Shown here in pieces: positions 5,058 to 11,398 of a stretch of 11,398 bases of DNA; within the stretch, counting starts at the first letter, position 1; every line of letters begins with the position of its first letter. Origin of the DNA: an uncultured Eubacteriales bacterium (lineage in GTDB: Bacteria; Bacillota; Clostridia; Christensenellales; CAG-917); the NCBI GenBank assembly GCA_900551145.1, contig URUQ01000032.1:1-11398 (forward strand). The letters are read 5' to 3'. The notes under the pieces are model-generated. The model had not been told where the DNA came from, ran no database searches, and was given only the letters and a program-made list of their open reading frames with translations. The position numbers and the translations under genes were made by a program.

Positions 5058-7613
5058 ATGAAGAAAATTCTCACTCTCACTTGCACGATTTTGCTCGTCG
5101 TTCTTCTTTGTGCGGCGTGCGTTGCTTGCAACAGAACGGACAGCAACGACGACGGAAATAATAACGGCGGCAACAACCAATACGAAATTGCGAAGTACAC
5201 CGTTACTTTCAACACGTTGAGCAATTATACTTTTGAAAACAACGTTTTGACGGGCGTCGTGGCAGGCTCGAAGATTAAAGCACCGACCAACGATAAGGGT
5301 GAAAAGATTATCCCCACCAAGACGGGATATACTTTCCAATACTGGACGGAAGACGGCAAAAAAGAGTTTGATTTCAATACGCAAACCATCAACAAAAATA
5401 CCACGCTTTCGGCGTATTATTCTCCAAACGAGTTCAATCACAACTATGTTCTCGGTGCGACGTACACTTACAACGAGGACGGCACGATAACCGTCAACGA
5501 GGGCGAGTACAAGAATTTGACGGGTTACGATATGACTATCGGTGCGGACGCAAAAGTCAAATCCGTATACAACAGCAAGACCAACCTCGATTGCCCCGTG
5601 GCGGAAAACGATACGTTCTGCTTCTGGTTCTATCTTGACAAAGACAACAAACCCGTGCGGTTTACGGCACTTTTGACAAGCGACAAGGACACCAACGTTG
5701 CGTCTTTGTATGATTACACGCTCACGTATAACACGTCCGACGTGTTGACGCTCTATCCTATGTTCCGCTCCACGCTCCCCGTGGTTACGTTGCAATATCT
5801 TGCAAAAGACGGTAGCGTGCTCAAAGAAAGCCCGATGCGCTCTATCGACAAGATTGCGGAAAGCGACAAATTTATCCCCGAAAACATCTCGGGTTACAAG
5901 TTTAGCAAATGGTATTACGAGACCGTCAATTCAAACAAAGAAACGGTCAAAAACGATATCAAATACGAAAACGCCGAGCAAACGGGTACGCGCGTTTTTG
6001 CAATGGGTGACTTCGACAACTATTTCGAGGGCGGTACGGTAAAGATTTATTCCAAATGGATAAAACAAATCGCAATCTCTTCCGTAGAACAATATAAGAG
6101 TGTTTACGACGTTCTGCATAAGGCCACCGATGAGGAAAAAGTCGCAATAGAGGAAATTCTCGACGCCGATATTAAGTTTTCGGGCACGATAAACTTTGGC
6201 ACGAACGTGTTCAAACCGCTTTTCGACGCGTCTCACGTTTTTATCGGCACGATTGACGGCGGTGAAAACGGTGCAACGATTAGCGGAGGAACGTTTGCGG
6301 ATACTACGCACGCTTCCGTTTTCGGTTTCGTAGGCGGAACGCTCGAAAACCTCACTTTTGAAAATATCACGCTCTCAATCGACAAAGACGGAGAAAGTTA
6401 TGCGAGCAACGTGCGAGTCGGCGTCGTGGCAACCGTCAACAGCGGTAGAATTTACGGCGTGGCGGTGAAGTCGGCAACGTTCAATCTAAACGAGCTCGAC
6501 AAAGTTACGGTCGGCGGTATCGTAGCGGTCAACCAAGGCGTTGCGAGCGACATAAACAAGGGTTATATCGGCGGTAGCACGGTTGGAAGCAACGGCGGAA
6601 ATATCGTCGTGACGACCAACTGCACGGCTCTTATCTTCGGCGGTGTCGTCGGCGAAAACAAGGCTTCTTCCACTATCGCGAACGGCAAAGCGTTCGTAAC
6701 TCTCAACGAAATACGTTGCGACGCGTTCAAAATCGGCGGTGTCGCGGGCACCAACGGCGGTCAGGTATCTCAATGCGAAGCGGTCGTCGCTTCCGAAAAC
6801 AACGTCACAGCAACGAGCACGGCGTACTTCGGCGGCGCGGTTGCGGACAATGCGGCGGCTGTTGAACAAGTCGCGGTCAAGGCAACTTTCGGTTCAAACG
6901 GTTGTCCTGCAATCGTCGGCGGAACGCTTTCGCAATCAATAAATATAGGCGGTATCGTCGGCAAAAATGAGGGCTATGTGAGAAACTCTTACGTCGACGC
7001 CAACTTGCATGTAATTCTCAACAAATCGGCAAGCATCGTTGCAATCGGCGGTATCGTCGGCAACAATTTCAGCGGAAAATCGCAATCGGGCACGTCCACG
7101 ACGGGCGTCGGCGCAATCAACTATTGCTACTCCACGGGTACGATTGACGTAACCGTCGATGGAGATACGAATAATGTCAGACTTTATACTGCCGGCATTG
7201 CGGGCAGAAACTCGCAAAAGGCAATCTCCTCTTGCTTCACGCTTGTGAATATCGCGGTTGACAACACCGCCAACGACGAGGCGAGTGAGCTTAAAAACAA
7301 CGATACAAACACGCTCTTCCTCGGTTTCGGCTTCGGCAGTATGGAAAACAATTCGACCGTAACCAAGTGTTGGTACGCGCCTCAAAACACTCTTTCGCTC
7401 AACGGCGAACTTTATATGGTCAGTGTGGTTGACGGCGAGGACGTAGAGAACTTTGCAATCACCAAAACGGGCAATCTCAAAGCGACCGACCCCGACTCGA
7501 CAAGTTCTTTCCGCTCCGAAACGTGGTTTACGGACAACACCGGCTTTGACTTCAAGGACGTGTGGACGATAGAAGAGGGCAAACTTCCCACACTTCGATT
7601 TTTGGTTAAATAA
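5058..7613 (+). CDS. Large surface lipoprotein with InlB-type and GLUG-type repeats
   Basis: An 851-residue protein. Residues 1-24 are a lipoprotein signal peptide; Cys21 (CAAC) or Cys24 (CVAC) could be lipidated, followed by an Asn/Gly/Asp-rich flexible linker (25-41). Residues 46-121 form an InlB B-type (Listeria-Bacteroides) repeat: YTVTFNT, then GYTFQYWTEDGKKEFDF, then TTLSAYYS. A second, longer and diverged unit spans about 241-335 (GYKFSKWYYE, VKIYSKW). From about 395 on, GLUG-like units recur with a GGxxGxN core at residues 486, 528, 560, 592, 631, 664 and 712, preceded by a more diverged one at 455. This pattern is typical of a parallel beta-helix on the cell surface. The C-terminus DVWTIEEGKLPTLRFL is the usual end of GLUG arrays. 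There is no LPXTG anchor. Likely adhesion or surface display; the ligand is unknown and no catalytic motif was seen. Confidence 0.85.
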   Translation: MKKILTLTCTILLVVLLCAACVACNRTDSNDDGNNNGGNNQYEIAKYTVTFNTLSNYTFENNVLTGVVAGSKIKAPTNDKGEKIIPTKTGYTFQYWTEDGKKEFDFNTQTINKNTTLSAYYSPNEFNHNYVLGATYTYNEDGTITVNEGEYKNLTGYDMTIGADAKVKSVYNSKTNLDCPVAENDTFCFWFYLDKDNKPVRFTALLTSDKDTNVASLYDYTLTYNTSDVLTLYPMFRSTLPVVTLQYLAKDGSVLKESPMRSIDKIAESDKFIPENISGYKFSKWYYETVNSNKETVKNDIKYENAEQTGTRVFAMGDFDNYFEGGTVKIYSKWIKQIAISSVEQYKSVYDVLHKATDEEKVAIEEILDADIKFSGTINFGTNVFKPLFDASHVFIGTIDGGENGATISGGTFADTTHASVFGFVGGTLENLTFENITLSIDKDGESYASNVRVGVVATVNSGRIYGVAVKSATFNLNELDKVTVGGIVAVNQGVASDINKGYIGGSTVGSNGGNIVVTTNCTALIFGGVVGENKASSTIANGKAFVTLNEIRCDAFKIGGVAGTNGGQVSQCEAVVASENNVTATSTAYFGGAVADNAAAVEQVAVKATFGSNGCPAIVGGTLSQSINIGGIVGKNEGYVRNSYVDANLHVILNKSASIVAIGGIVGNNFSGKSQSGTSTTGVGAINYCYSTGTIDVTVDGDTNNVRLYTAGIAGRNSQKAISSCFTLVNIAVDNTANDEASELKNNDTNTLFLGFGFGSMENNSTVTKCWYAPQNTLSLNGELYMVSVVDGEDVENFAITKTGNLKATDPDSTSSFRSETWFTDNTGFDFKDVWTIEEGKLPTLRFLVK

Positions 7614-7630
7614 TTGCAAAAAACATATAA

Positions 7631-7655
7631 AACGGCGCATTTAATGTGTGCTGTT
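7631..7655 (+). terminator. Imperfect hairpin after the InlB/GLUG lipoprotein
   Basis: AACGGCGCA pairs with TGTGCTGTT (two G-U pairs) around a 7-base loop, 17 bases after the stop codon. No T run follows, so it is more likely a message-end structure than a full terminator; the real terminator is at 7711-7740. Confidence 0.3.
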
Positions 7656-7710
7656 ATAGGAAGCGGACAATAATCAAATATAAGTGTAATTTTTGGTAAT
7701 ACGGTAAAAT

Positions 7711-7740
7711 AAAAACCCCTCGGATTTCCGAGGGGTTTTT
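7711..7740. terminator. Bidirectional intrinsic terminator
   Basis: Perfect 13-bp inverted repeat, AAAAACCCCTCGG and its complement, with a 4-base ATTT loop. A5 and T5 at the two ends give a U-tract in either direction. It sits between the convergent InlB/GLUG lipoprotein and PFOR genes, 16 bases from the PFOR stop. Confidence 0.93.
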
Positions 7741-7756
7741 GATACGCTATGCGGAA

Positions 7757-10700
7757 TTATTCTTCCGTATAAGACGCTGCCTTTTTGAGGTAGAACGCAC
7801 GTTTCTTTGCGGCATCTTCTTCGTTCTTTGCGAACAAGACTTTTGCCGCGTCCGGATTCATCTTTGCCAAGGACGCATATCTCGTTTCGTTCATAAGGAA
7901 CGCTTGATAATCGTCTGTCGGCTCTTTGCTGTCGATTGTGAGAGGGGCTTTGTCCGTTCCCACCAACGTCGGGTTGTAACGGAAGAGTTGCCAATAACCG
8001 CAGTCAACTGCTTTCTTCATTTCCATTTGCGAATTGTCCATACCGCCTTTGATGCCGTGGTTGATGCACGGTGCGTAAGCGATGATGATGGACGGTCCGT
8101 GATATGCCTCTGCCTCTGCAAACGCTTTGACGACTTGGTTCATATCCGCGCCCATAGAAACTTGTGCGACGTACACGTAACCGTAGTCCATTGCAAGAAG
8201 TGCAAGGTCTTTCTTTTTGGTGCGTTTACCCGTTGCCGCGAATTTTGCGATTGCGCCGGTCGGGGTAGACTTGGACGCTTGTCCGCCCGTGTTGGAGTAC
8301 ACTTCGGTGTCGAGGACGAGGATATTGACGTCTTCACCGCTTGCGAGAACGTGGTCAACGCCGTTGTAACCGATATCGTACGCCCAGCCGTCACCACCGA
8401 CTATCCATACGGATTTCTTGATGAGGCAATCTTTTCTTGCTTCGATGTTTTGCAACAGTTCGAGGCTCACGCCGTTTGCATTCTTCTTTTCTTCGGGGAG
8501 AAGTGCGAGAATTGCGTTGGCGACTTCTTCGCTCTTTGCGGCATCTTCTTTGTTTTCAAGCCACGCGTTGAGAGCGTTTGTCATATCGCTGGAAATCGTG
8601 CCGAGACCGATAAGGTTGGTAATCGTGTTTGCAAGCACGTTGCGACGAGTGTCGTAAGCGAGGTGCATACCGTAACCGAACTCTGCGTTGTCCTCGAACA
8701 AGGAGTTTGCCCAAGCAGGACCGCGACCTTTGTCGTTTTTGGTGTAGGGGCAAGTCGGTGCGCTACCGCCGTAAATGGAGGAGCAACCCGTTGCGTTTGC
8801 GATGAGCATTCTGTCACCGAAGAGTTGCGTCATAAGTTTGACGTACGGAGTTTCACCGCAACCTGCGCAAGCGCCGGAGAACTCGAAGAGCGGTTTCTTG
8901 AATTGGCTGTTCTTGACGTTGACGGATTTGAGTTCTGCGGAAGTCTCTTTGAGGTTTGCCGCATATTCCCAGTTTTCTGCCTCTTTTGCGATAGCTTCGT
9001 CAAGCGGAACCATTGTGAGAGCTTTCTCTTTTGCGGGGCATACCGCAACGCAGTTGGAGCAACCCGTGCAGTCGTACGGACTTACTTGCATACGGAATTC
9101 ATAACCCTTTACGCCGATAGCCGGTTTGGTTTCGAAGGTTTCGGGTTTGTTTGCAAGTTCTTCTGCGGTTGCGAGCGTCGGACGGATGGTCGCGTGCGGG
9201 CAAACGAGAGCGCAGCGGTTGCATTGTATACATTTGTCTTTGTCCCACATAGGAACGGAAACGGCGATACCGCGTTTTTCAAACTTGGTCGTGCCGGTGG
9301 GTACGAAACCGTTGGGATTGAATGCGGAAACGGGAAGTTTGTCGCCTTCTTGTGCGGTGATCGGAGCGATGAAGTTCTTGAAATATTCGTCGTTGGGCAC
9401 TTCGAGCGGAGCTGCGCCGTTGGTCGTGGTCTCCCAACTTTGCGGATATTTGACTTCTTTGAGATGTGCGATTGCGTTGTCCACGCAAGCGTTGTTCATT
9501 GCGACGACCGCATCACCTTTCTTGCCGTAGGACTTCTTGATCATTTCCTTCATATAACGCTCTGCGTCTTCGTAAGGAATGACGTTTGCAAGCTTGAAGA
9601 ACGCCGCTTGCATAACCGTGTTGACGCCCTTCTTGGTGCCGATCTCTTGGATAACTTTGAGACCGTCGAGAGTGTAGAATTTGATGTGCTTTTTGGCAAT
9701 CATATTCTTCATGGAAGCGGGGAGTTTTGCGTCCATCTCTTCGGGTTCCCATTGAGAGTTGAGGAGGAACGTACCGCCTTCTTTAAGGTCGGAGAGCATA
9801 TCGTAACGGAGCACGTAAGACTCGTTGTGGCATGCCACGAAGTCCGCTTGGTCGATGAGATACGTGCTGCGGATGGGCTTGTCGCTGAAACGGAGGTGAG
9901 AAATGGTGATACCGCCGGATTTCTTGGAGTCGTATGCAAAGTACGCTTGTGCGTATTTGTCGGTGTGGTCGCCGATGATCTTGATGGAGTTCTTGTTTGC
10001 GCCGACAGTACCGTCAGAGCCGAGACCGTAGAACTTGCAAGAGATTGCGCTTGCGTCGGAAGCGTCGATCTTTTCGGTGACCGCGAGAGAGTGGAACGTC
10101 ACGTCGTCGTTGATGCCGACCGTGAAGCGATCTTTCTTCTCACCGTTCATATTTTGGTAGATTGCGTTGACCATTGAAGGATTGAATTCCTTGCTGCCAA
10201 GGCCGTAACGTCCGCAAAGCACTTCTTTCTTCACGCCCTTTTCGTTGAGAGCGGATACGACGTCGAGGTAGAGAGGTTCGCCTTGTGCGCCCGGTTCTTT
10301 GGTTCTGTCCATAACGGTGATGGTCTTGACCGTTTCGGGAAGAGCGGCGACGAATGCGTCCATCGGGAACGGACGATAAAGTCTGACCTTGAGAAGACCG
10401 ACCTTTTGTCCTCTTGCGTTGAGGTAGTCAACGGTCTCTTCAACCGCTTCCGCACCTGAACCCATAATGACGATTACGCGGTCTGCGTCTTTTGCACCGT
10501 AGTAGTCGACGAGGTTGTATTTTCTGCCGGTGAGCTTGCTGACTTTGTCCATTTCCGCTTGAACGATTGCGGGGACTGCGTCGTAGTATTTGTTGCTTGC
10601 TTCTCTGTTTTGGAAGTAGATATCGGGGTTTTGAGCCGTGCCTTGTTGGTGCGGGTGCTCGGGGTTGAGTGCGCGTGCGCGGAATTCGTCAATCTTTTTG

Positions 10701-11284
10701 AAGTTTACGAGGCCCTTGATTTCGTCGTAGTCGATGACGTCGATCTTGTCAACTTCGTGAGAGGTGCGGAAACCGTCGAAGAAGTTGAGGAAGGGGACGC
10801 TGGATTCGATTGTGGAAAGGTAGGAAACCAAAGTCAAATCCATAACCTCTTGTACACTGTTGGATGCGAGCATAGCAAAGCCCGTTTGACGGCAAGCCAT
10901 AACGTCGGAGTGATCTCCGAAAATGTTGAGGGCGTGTCCTGCAACGCTACGTGCGGAGACGTTGAATACGCAAGGAAGCAACTCGCCTGCGATTTTGTAC
11001 ATGTTCGGAATCATAAGGAGCAAACCTTGGCTTGCCGTAAACGTGCTAGTCAATGCGCCTGCTGCCAAAGAGCCGTGTACTGCGCCTGCCGCGCCGGCTT
11101 CGGATTGCATCTCGGCAATTTTAAGAACGTTGCCGAAAATATTCTTTCTTCCTTGACCTGCCCAGTCGTCACAGTTCTCTGCCATCGGAGATGACGGAGT
11201 GATAGGGTAAATAGCCGCAACGTCGGAAAAAGCATAAGCAATATGCGCCGCAGCGGTGTTACCGTCAATGGTCATTTTTTTCAT
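7757..11284 (-). CDS. nifJ: Pyruvate:ferredoxin (flavodoxin) oxidoreductase, single-chain homodimeric type
   Basis: A complete 1175-residue PFOR, the usual family length. It decarboxylates pyruvate with CoA to acetyl-CoA and CO2 and passes electrons to ferredoxin or flavodoxin in the cytosol, the centre of anaerobic fermentation. Domains in order: N-terminal TPP-pyrimidine part with YPITPSSPMAE (Thr29, Glu62 and Arg112 align with the active-site Thr31, Glu64 and Arg114 of the Desulfovibrio africanus enzyme); a transketolase C-like/CoA region; two 4Fe-4S motifs, Cys685/688/691/695 and Cys739/742/745/749; then the C-terminal TPP part with the proximal cluster ligands Cys806, Cys809, Cys834 and Cys1073, and GGDGWAYDIGYNGVDHVLAS with the later NTGGQASKSTPTGA for Mg-TPP. 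No key residue is missing. GGAGG at 11295-11299, 10 bases before the ATG at 11284, supports the start; Met4 is an alternative. It is transcribed alone in this window and ends at the two-way terminator. Confidence 0.98.
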   Translation of the reverse strand: MKKMTIDGNTAAAHIAYAFSDVAAIYPITPSSPMAENCDDWAGQGRKNIFGNVLKIAEMQSEAGAAGAVHGSLAAGALTSTFTASQGLLLMIPNMYKIAGELLPCVFNVSARSVAGHALNIFGDHSDVMACRQTGFAMLASNSVQEVMDLTLVSYLSTIESSVPFLNFFDGFRTSHEVDKIDVIDYDEIKGLVNFKKIDEFRARALNPEHPHQQGTAQNPDIYFQNREASNKYYDAVPAIVQAEMDKVSKLTGRKYNLVDYYGAKDADRVIVIMGSGAEAVEETVDYLNARGQKVGLLKVRLYRPFPMDAFVAALPETVKTITVMDRTKEPGAQGEPLYLDVVSALNEKGVKKEVLCGRYGLGSKEFNPSMVNAIYQNMNGEKKDRFTVGINDDVTFHSLAVTEKIDASDASAISCKFYGLGSDGTVGANKNSIKIIGDHTDKYAQAYFAYDSKKSGGITISHLRFSDKPIRSTYLIDQADFVACHNESYVLRYDMLSDLKEGGTFLLNSQWEPEEMDAKLPASMKNMIAKKHIKFYTLDGLKVIQEIGTKKGVNTVMQAAFFKLANVIPYEDAERYMKEMIKKSYGKKGDAVVAMNNACVDNAIAHLKEVKYPQSWETTTNGAAPLEVPNDEYFKNFIAPITAQEGDKLPVSAFNPNGFVPTGTTKFEKRGIAVSVPMWDKDKCIQCNRCALVCPHATIRPTLATAEELANKPETFETKPAIGVKGYEFRMQVSPYDCTGCSNCVAVCPAKEKALTMVPLDEAIAKEAENWEYAANLKETSAELKSVNVKNSQFKKPLFEFSGACAGCGETPYVKLMTQLFGDRMLIANATGCSSIYGGSAPTCPYTKNDKGRGPAWANSLFEDNAEFGYGMHLAYDTRRNVLANTITNLIGLGTISSDMTNALNAWLENKEDAAKSEEVANAILALLPEEKKNANGVSLELLQNIEARKDCLIKKSVWIVGGDGWAYDIGYNGVDHVLASGEDVNILVLDTEVYSNTGGQASKSTPTGAIAKFAATGKRTKKKDLALLAMDYGYVYVAQVSMGADMNQVVKAFAEAEAYHGPSIIIAYAPCINHGIKGGMDNSQMEMKKAVDCGYWQLFRYNPTLVGTDKAPLTIDSKEPTDDYQAFLMNETRYASLAKMNPDAAKVLFAKNEEDAAKKRAFYLKKAASYTEE

Positions 11285-11329
11285 ATCGGGAATTCCTCCA
11301 ATAAAGTATCTTCAAGTAATATTTTTGCG

Positions 11330-11348
11330 TATGCGCGCGATGCGCATA
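11330..11348. repeat. Inverted repeat upstream of PFOR, possible operator or leader hairpin
   Basis: TATGCGC (11330-11336), 5-base centre, GCGCATA (11342-11348), a perfect 7-bp inverted repeat 46 bases before the PFOR start. It does not resemble the TTGTTAA-type Rex site. No convincing -35/-10 pair was found between it and the gene, so the promoter may lie beyond the end of the genomic sequence at 11350. Confidence 0.4.
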
Positions 11349-11350
11349 AT

Positions 11351-11398
11351 CTGTCTCTTATACACATCTCCGAGCCCACGAGACGGACTCCTATCTCG
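11351..11398 (+). other. Sequencing adapter (Tn5/Nextera transposase end, index and P7 start), not genomic
   Basis: 11351-11369 is the 19-base Tn5 mosaic end CTGTCTCTTATACACATCT. 11370-11384 is CCGAGCCCACGAGAC, the rest of the Nextera read-2 adapter. 11385-11392 is GGACTCCT, which matches a standard Nextera i7 index (N705), and 11393-11398 is ATCTCG, the first bases of the P7 arm. The order and spacing are exactly those of adapter read-through, so this is library sequence left on the contig end. Confidence 0.97.

Noticed and set aside
4837..5061. 74-codon plus-strand frame bridging the anti-sigma and InlB/GLUG genes
   Set aside because: It starts inside the anti-sigma gene, runs over a strong promoter, and has low-complexity, Lys/Asn-rich content.
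5007..5795. 262-codon minus-strand frame opposite the InlB/GLUG lipoprotein
   Set aside because: Mirror frame in codon register with a well-supported lipoprotein gene. The frame opposite its 3' end (6936-7640) fails for the same reason.
6513..7220. Recurring GGCGGTATCGTCGGC-like DNA words suggesting a DNA repeat or CRISPR
   Set aside because: They are the coding bases of the GGxxGxN protein units, with uneven spacing and varied bases between them.
7739..10177. 812-codon open frame on the plus strand opposite PFOR
   Set aside because: It is in codon register with PFOR and exists only because PFOR lacks UUA, CUA and UCA codons. Its product is rich in Cys, Phe, Arg and Val with no recognisable domain, and it has no ribosome site.
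11351..11369. Tn5 mosaic end read as a natural transposon end
   Set aside because: It is followed directly by Nextera adapter, a known index and P7 bases, so it is library sequence.

Overview
The window looks like chromosome of an uncultured low-to-mid GC Firmicute of class Clostridia. It carries a Veg-family gene, a SPOCS/LysM sporulation-type protein, an RsgI-type ectodomain, strong GGAGG ribosome binding sites and a one-chain pyruvate:ferredoxin oxidoreductase typical of anaerobic fermenters. A gut clade near Christensenellales is a guess from gene content only. The last 48 bases (11351-11398) are not genome: they read as Tn5/Nextera library adapter plus an index, so the contig really ends at 11350.

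Layout. (1) 25-1839: a veg-like gene on the minus strand, divergent from a SipL-like SPOCS + LysM protein. (2) 1854-1886: a perfect hairpin that can terminate transcription from both sides, between two convergent genes. (3) 1926-4895: a putative envelope-signalling locus. A minus-strand lipoprotein carrying an RsgI-like domain with an intact Asn-Pro motif is divergent from an ECF-like sigma factor whose gene overlaps a single-pass membrane protein, the likely anti-sigma factor. (4) 4952-7613: a strong housekeeping-type promoter and a large surface lipoprotein with InlB-type and GLUG-type repeats. (5) 7711-7740: a second perfect two-way terminator between convergent genes. (6) 7757-11284: nifJ/PFOR on the minus strand, complete, with all cluster ligands and catalytic residues found.

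How the genes may work together. PFOR is central anaerobic metabolism and unrelated to its neighbours. The most interesting part is the sigma locus. RsgI proteins normally carry the cytoplasmic anti-sigma part, a membrane helix and a self-cleaving Asn-Pro ectodomain in one chain, and partner SigI. Here the Asn-Pro ectodomain sits on a separate lipoprotein, while the membrane protein encoded with the sigma factor has a small ectodomain that may be a worn relative of the same fold without the Asn-Pro. This suggests a split or rewired RsgI-type sensing system, possibly acting on the envelope. That is inference and is flagged as such.

No tRNA, rRNA, CRISPR array, insertion sequence or phage gene was seen. 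The longest gene-free stretches are 209 bases (3498-3706) and 162 bases (4896-5057), both described below.
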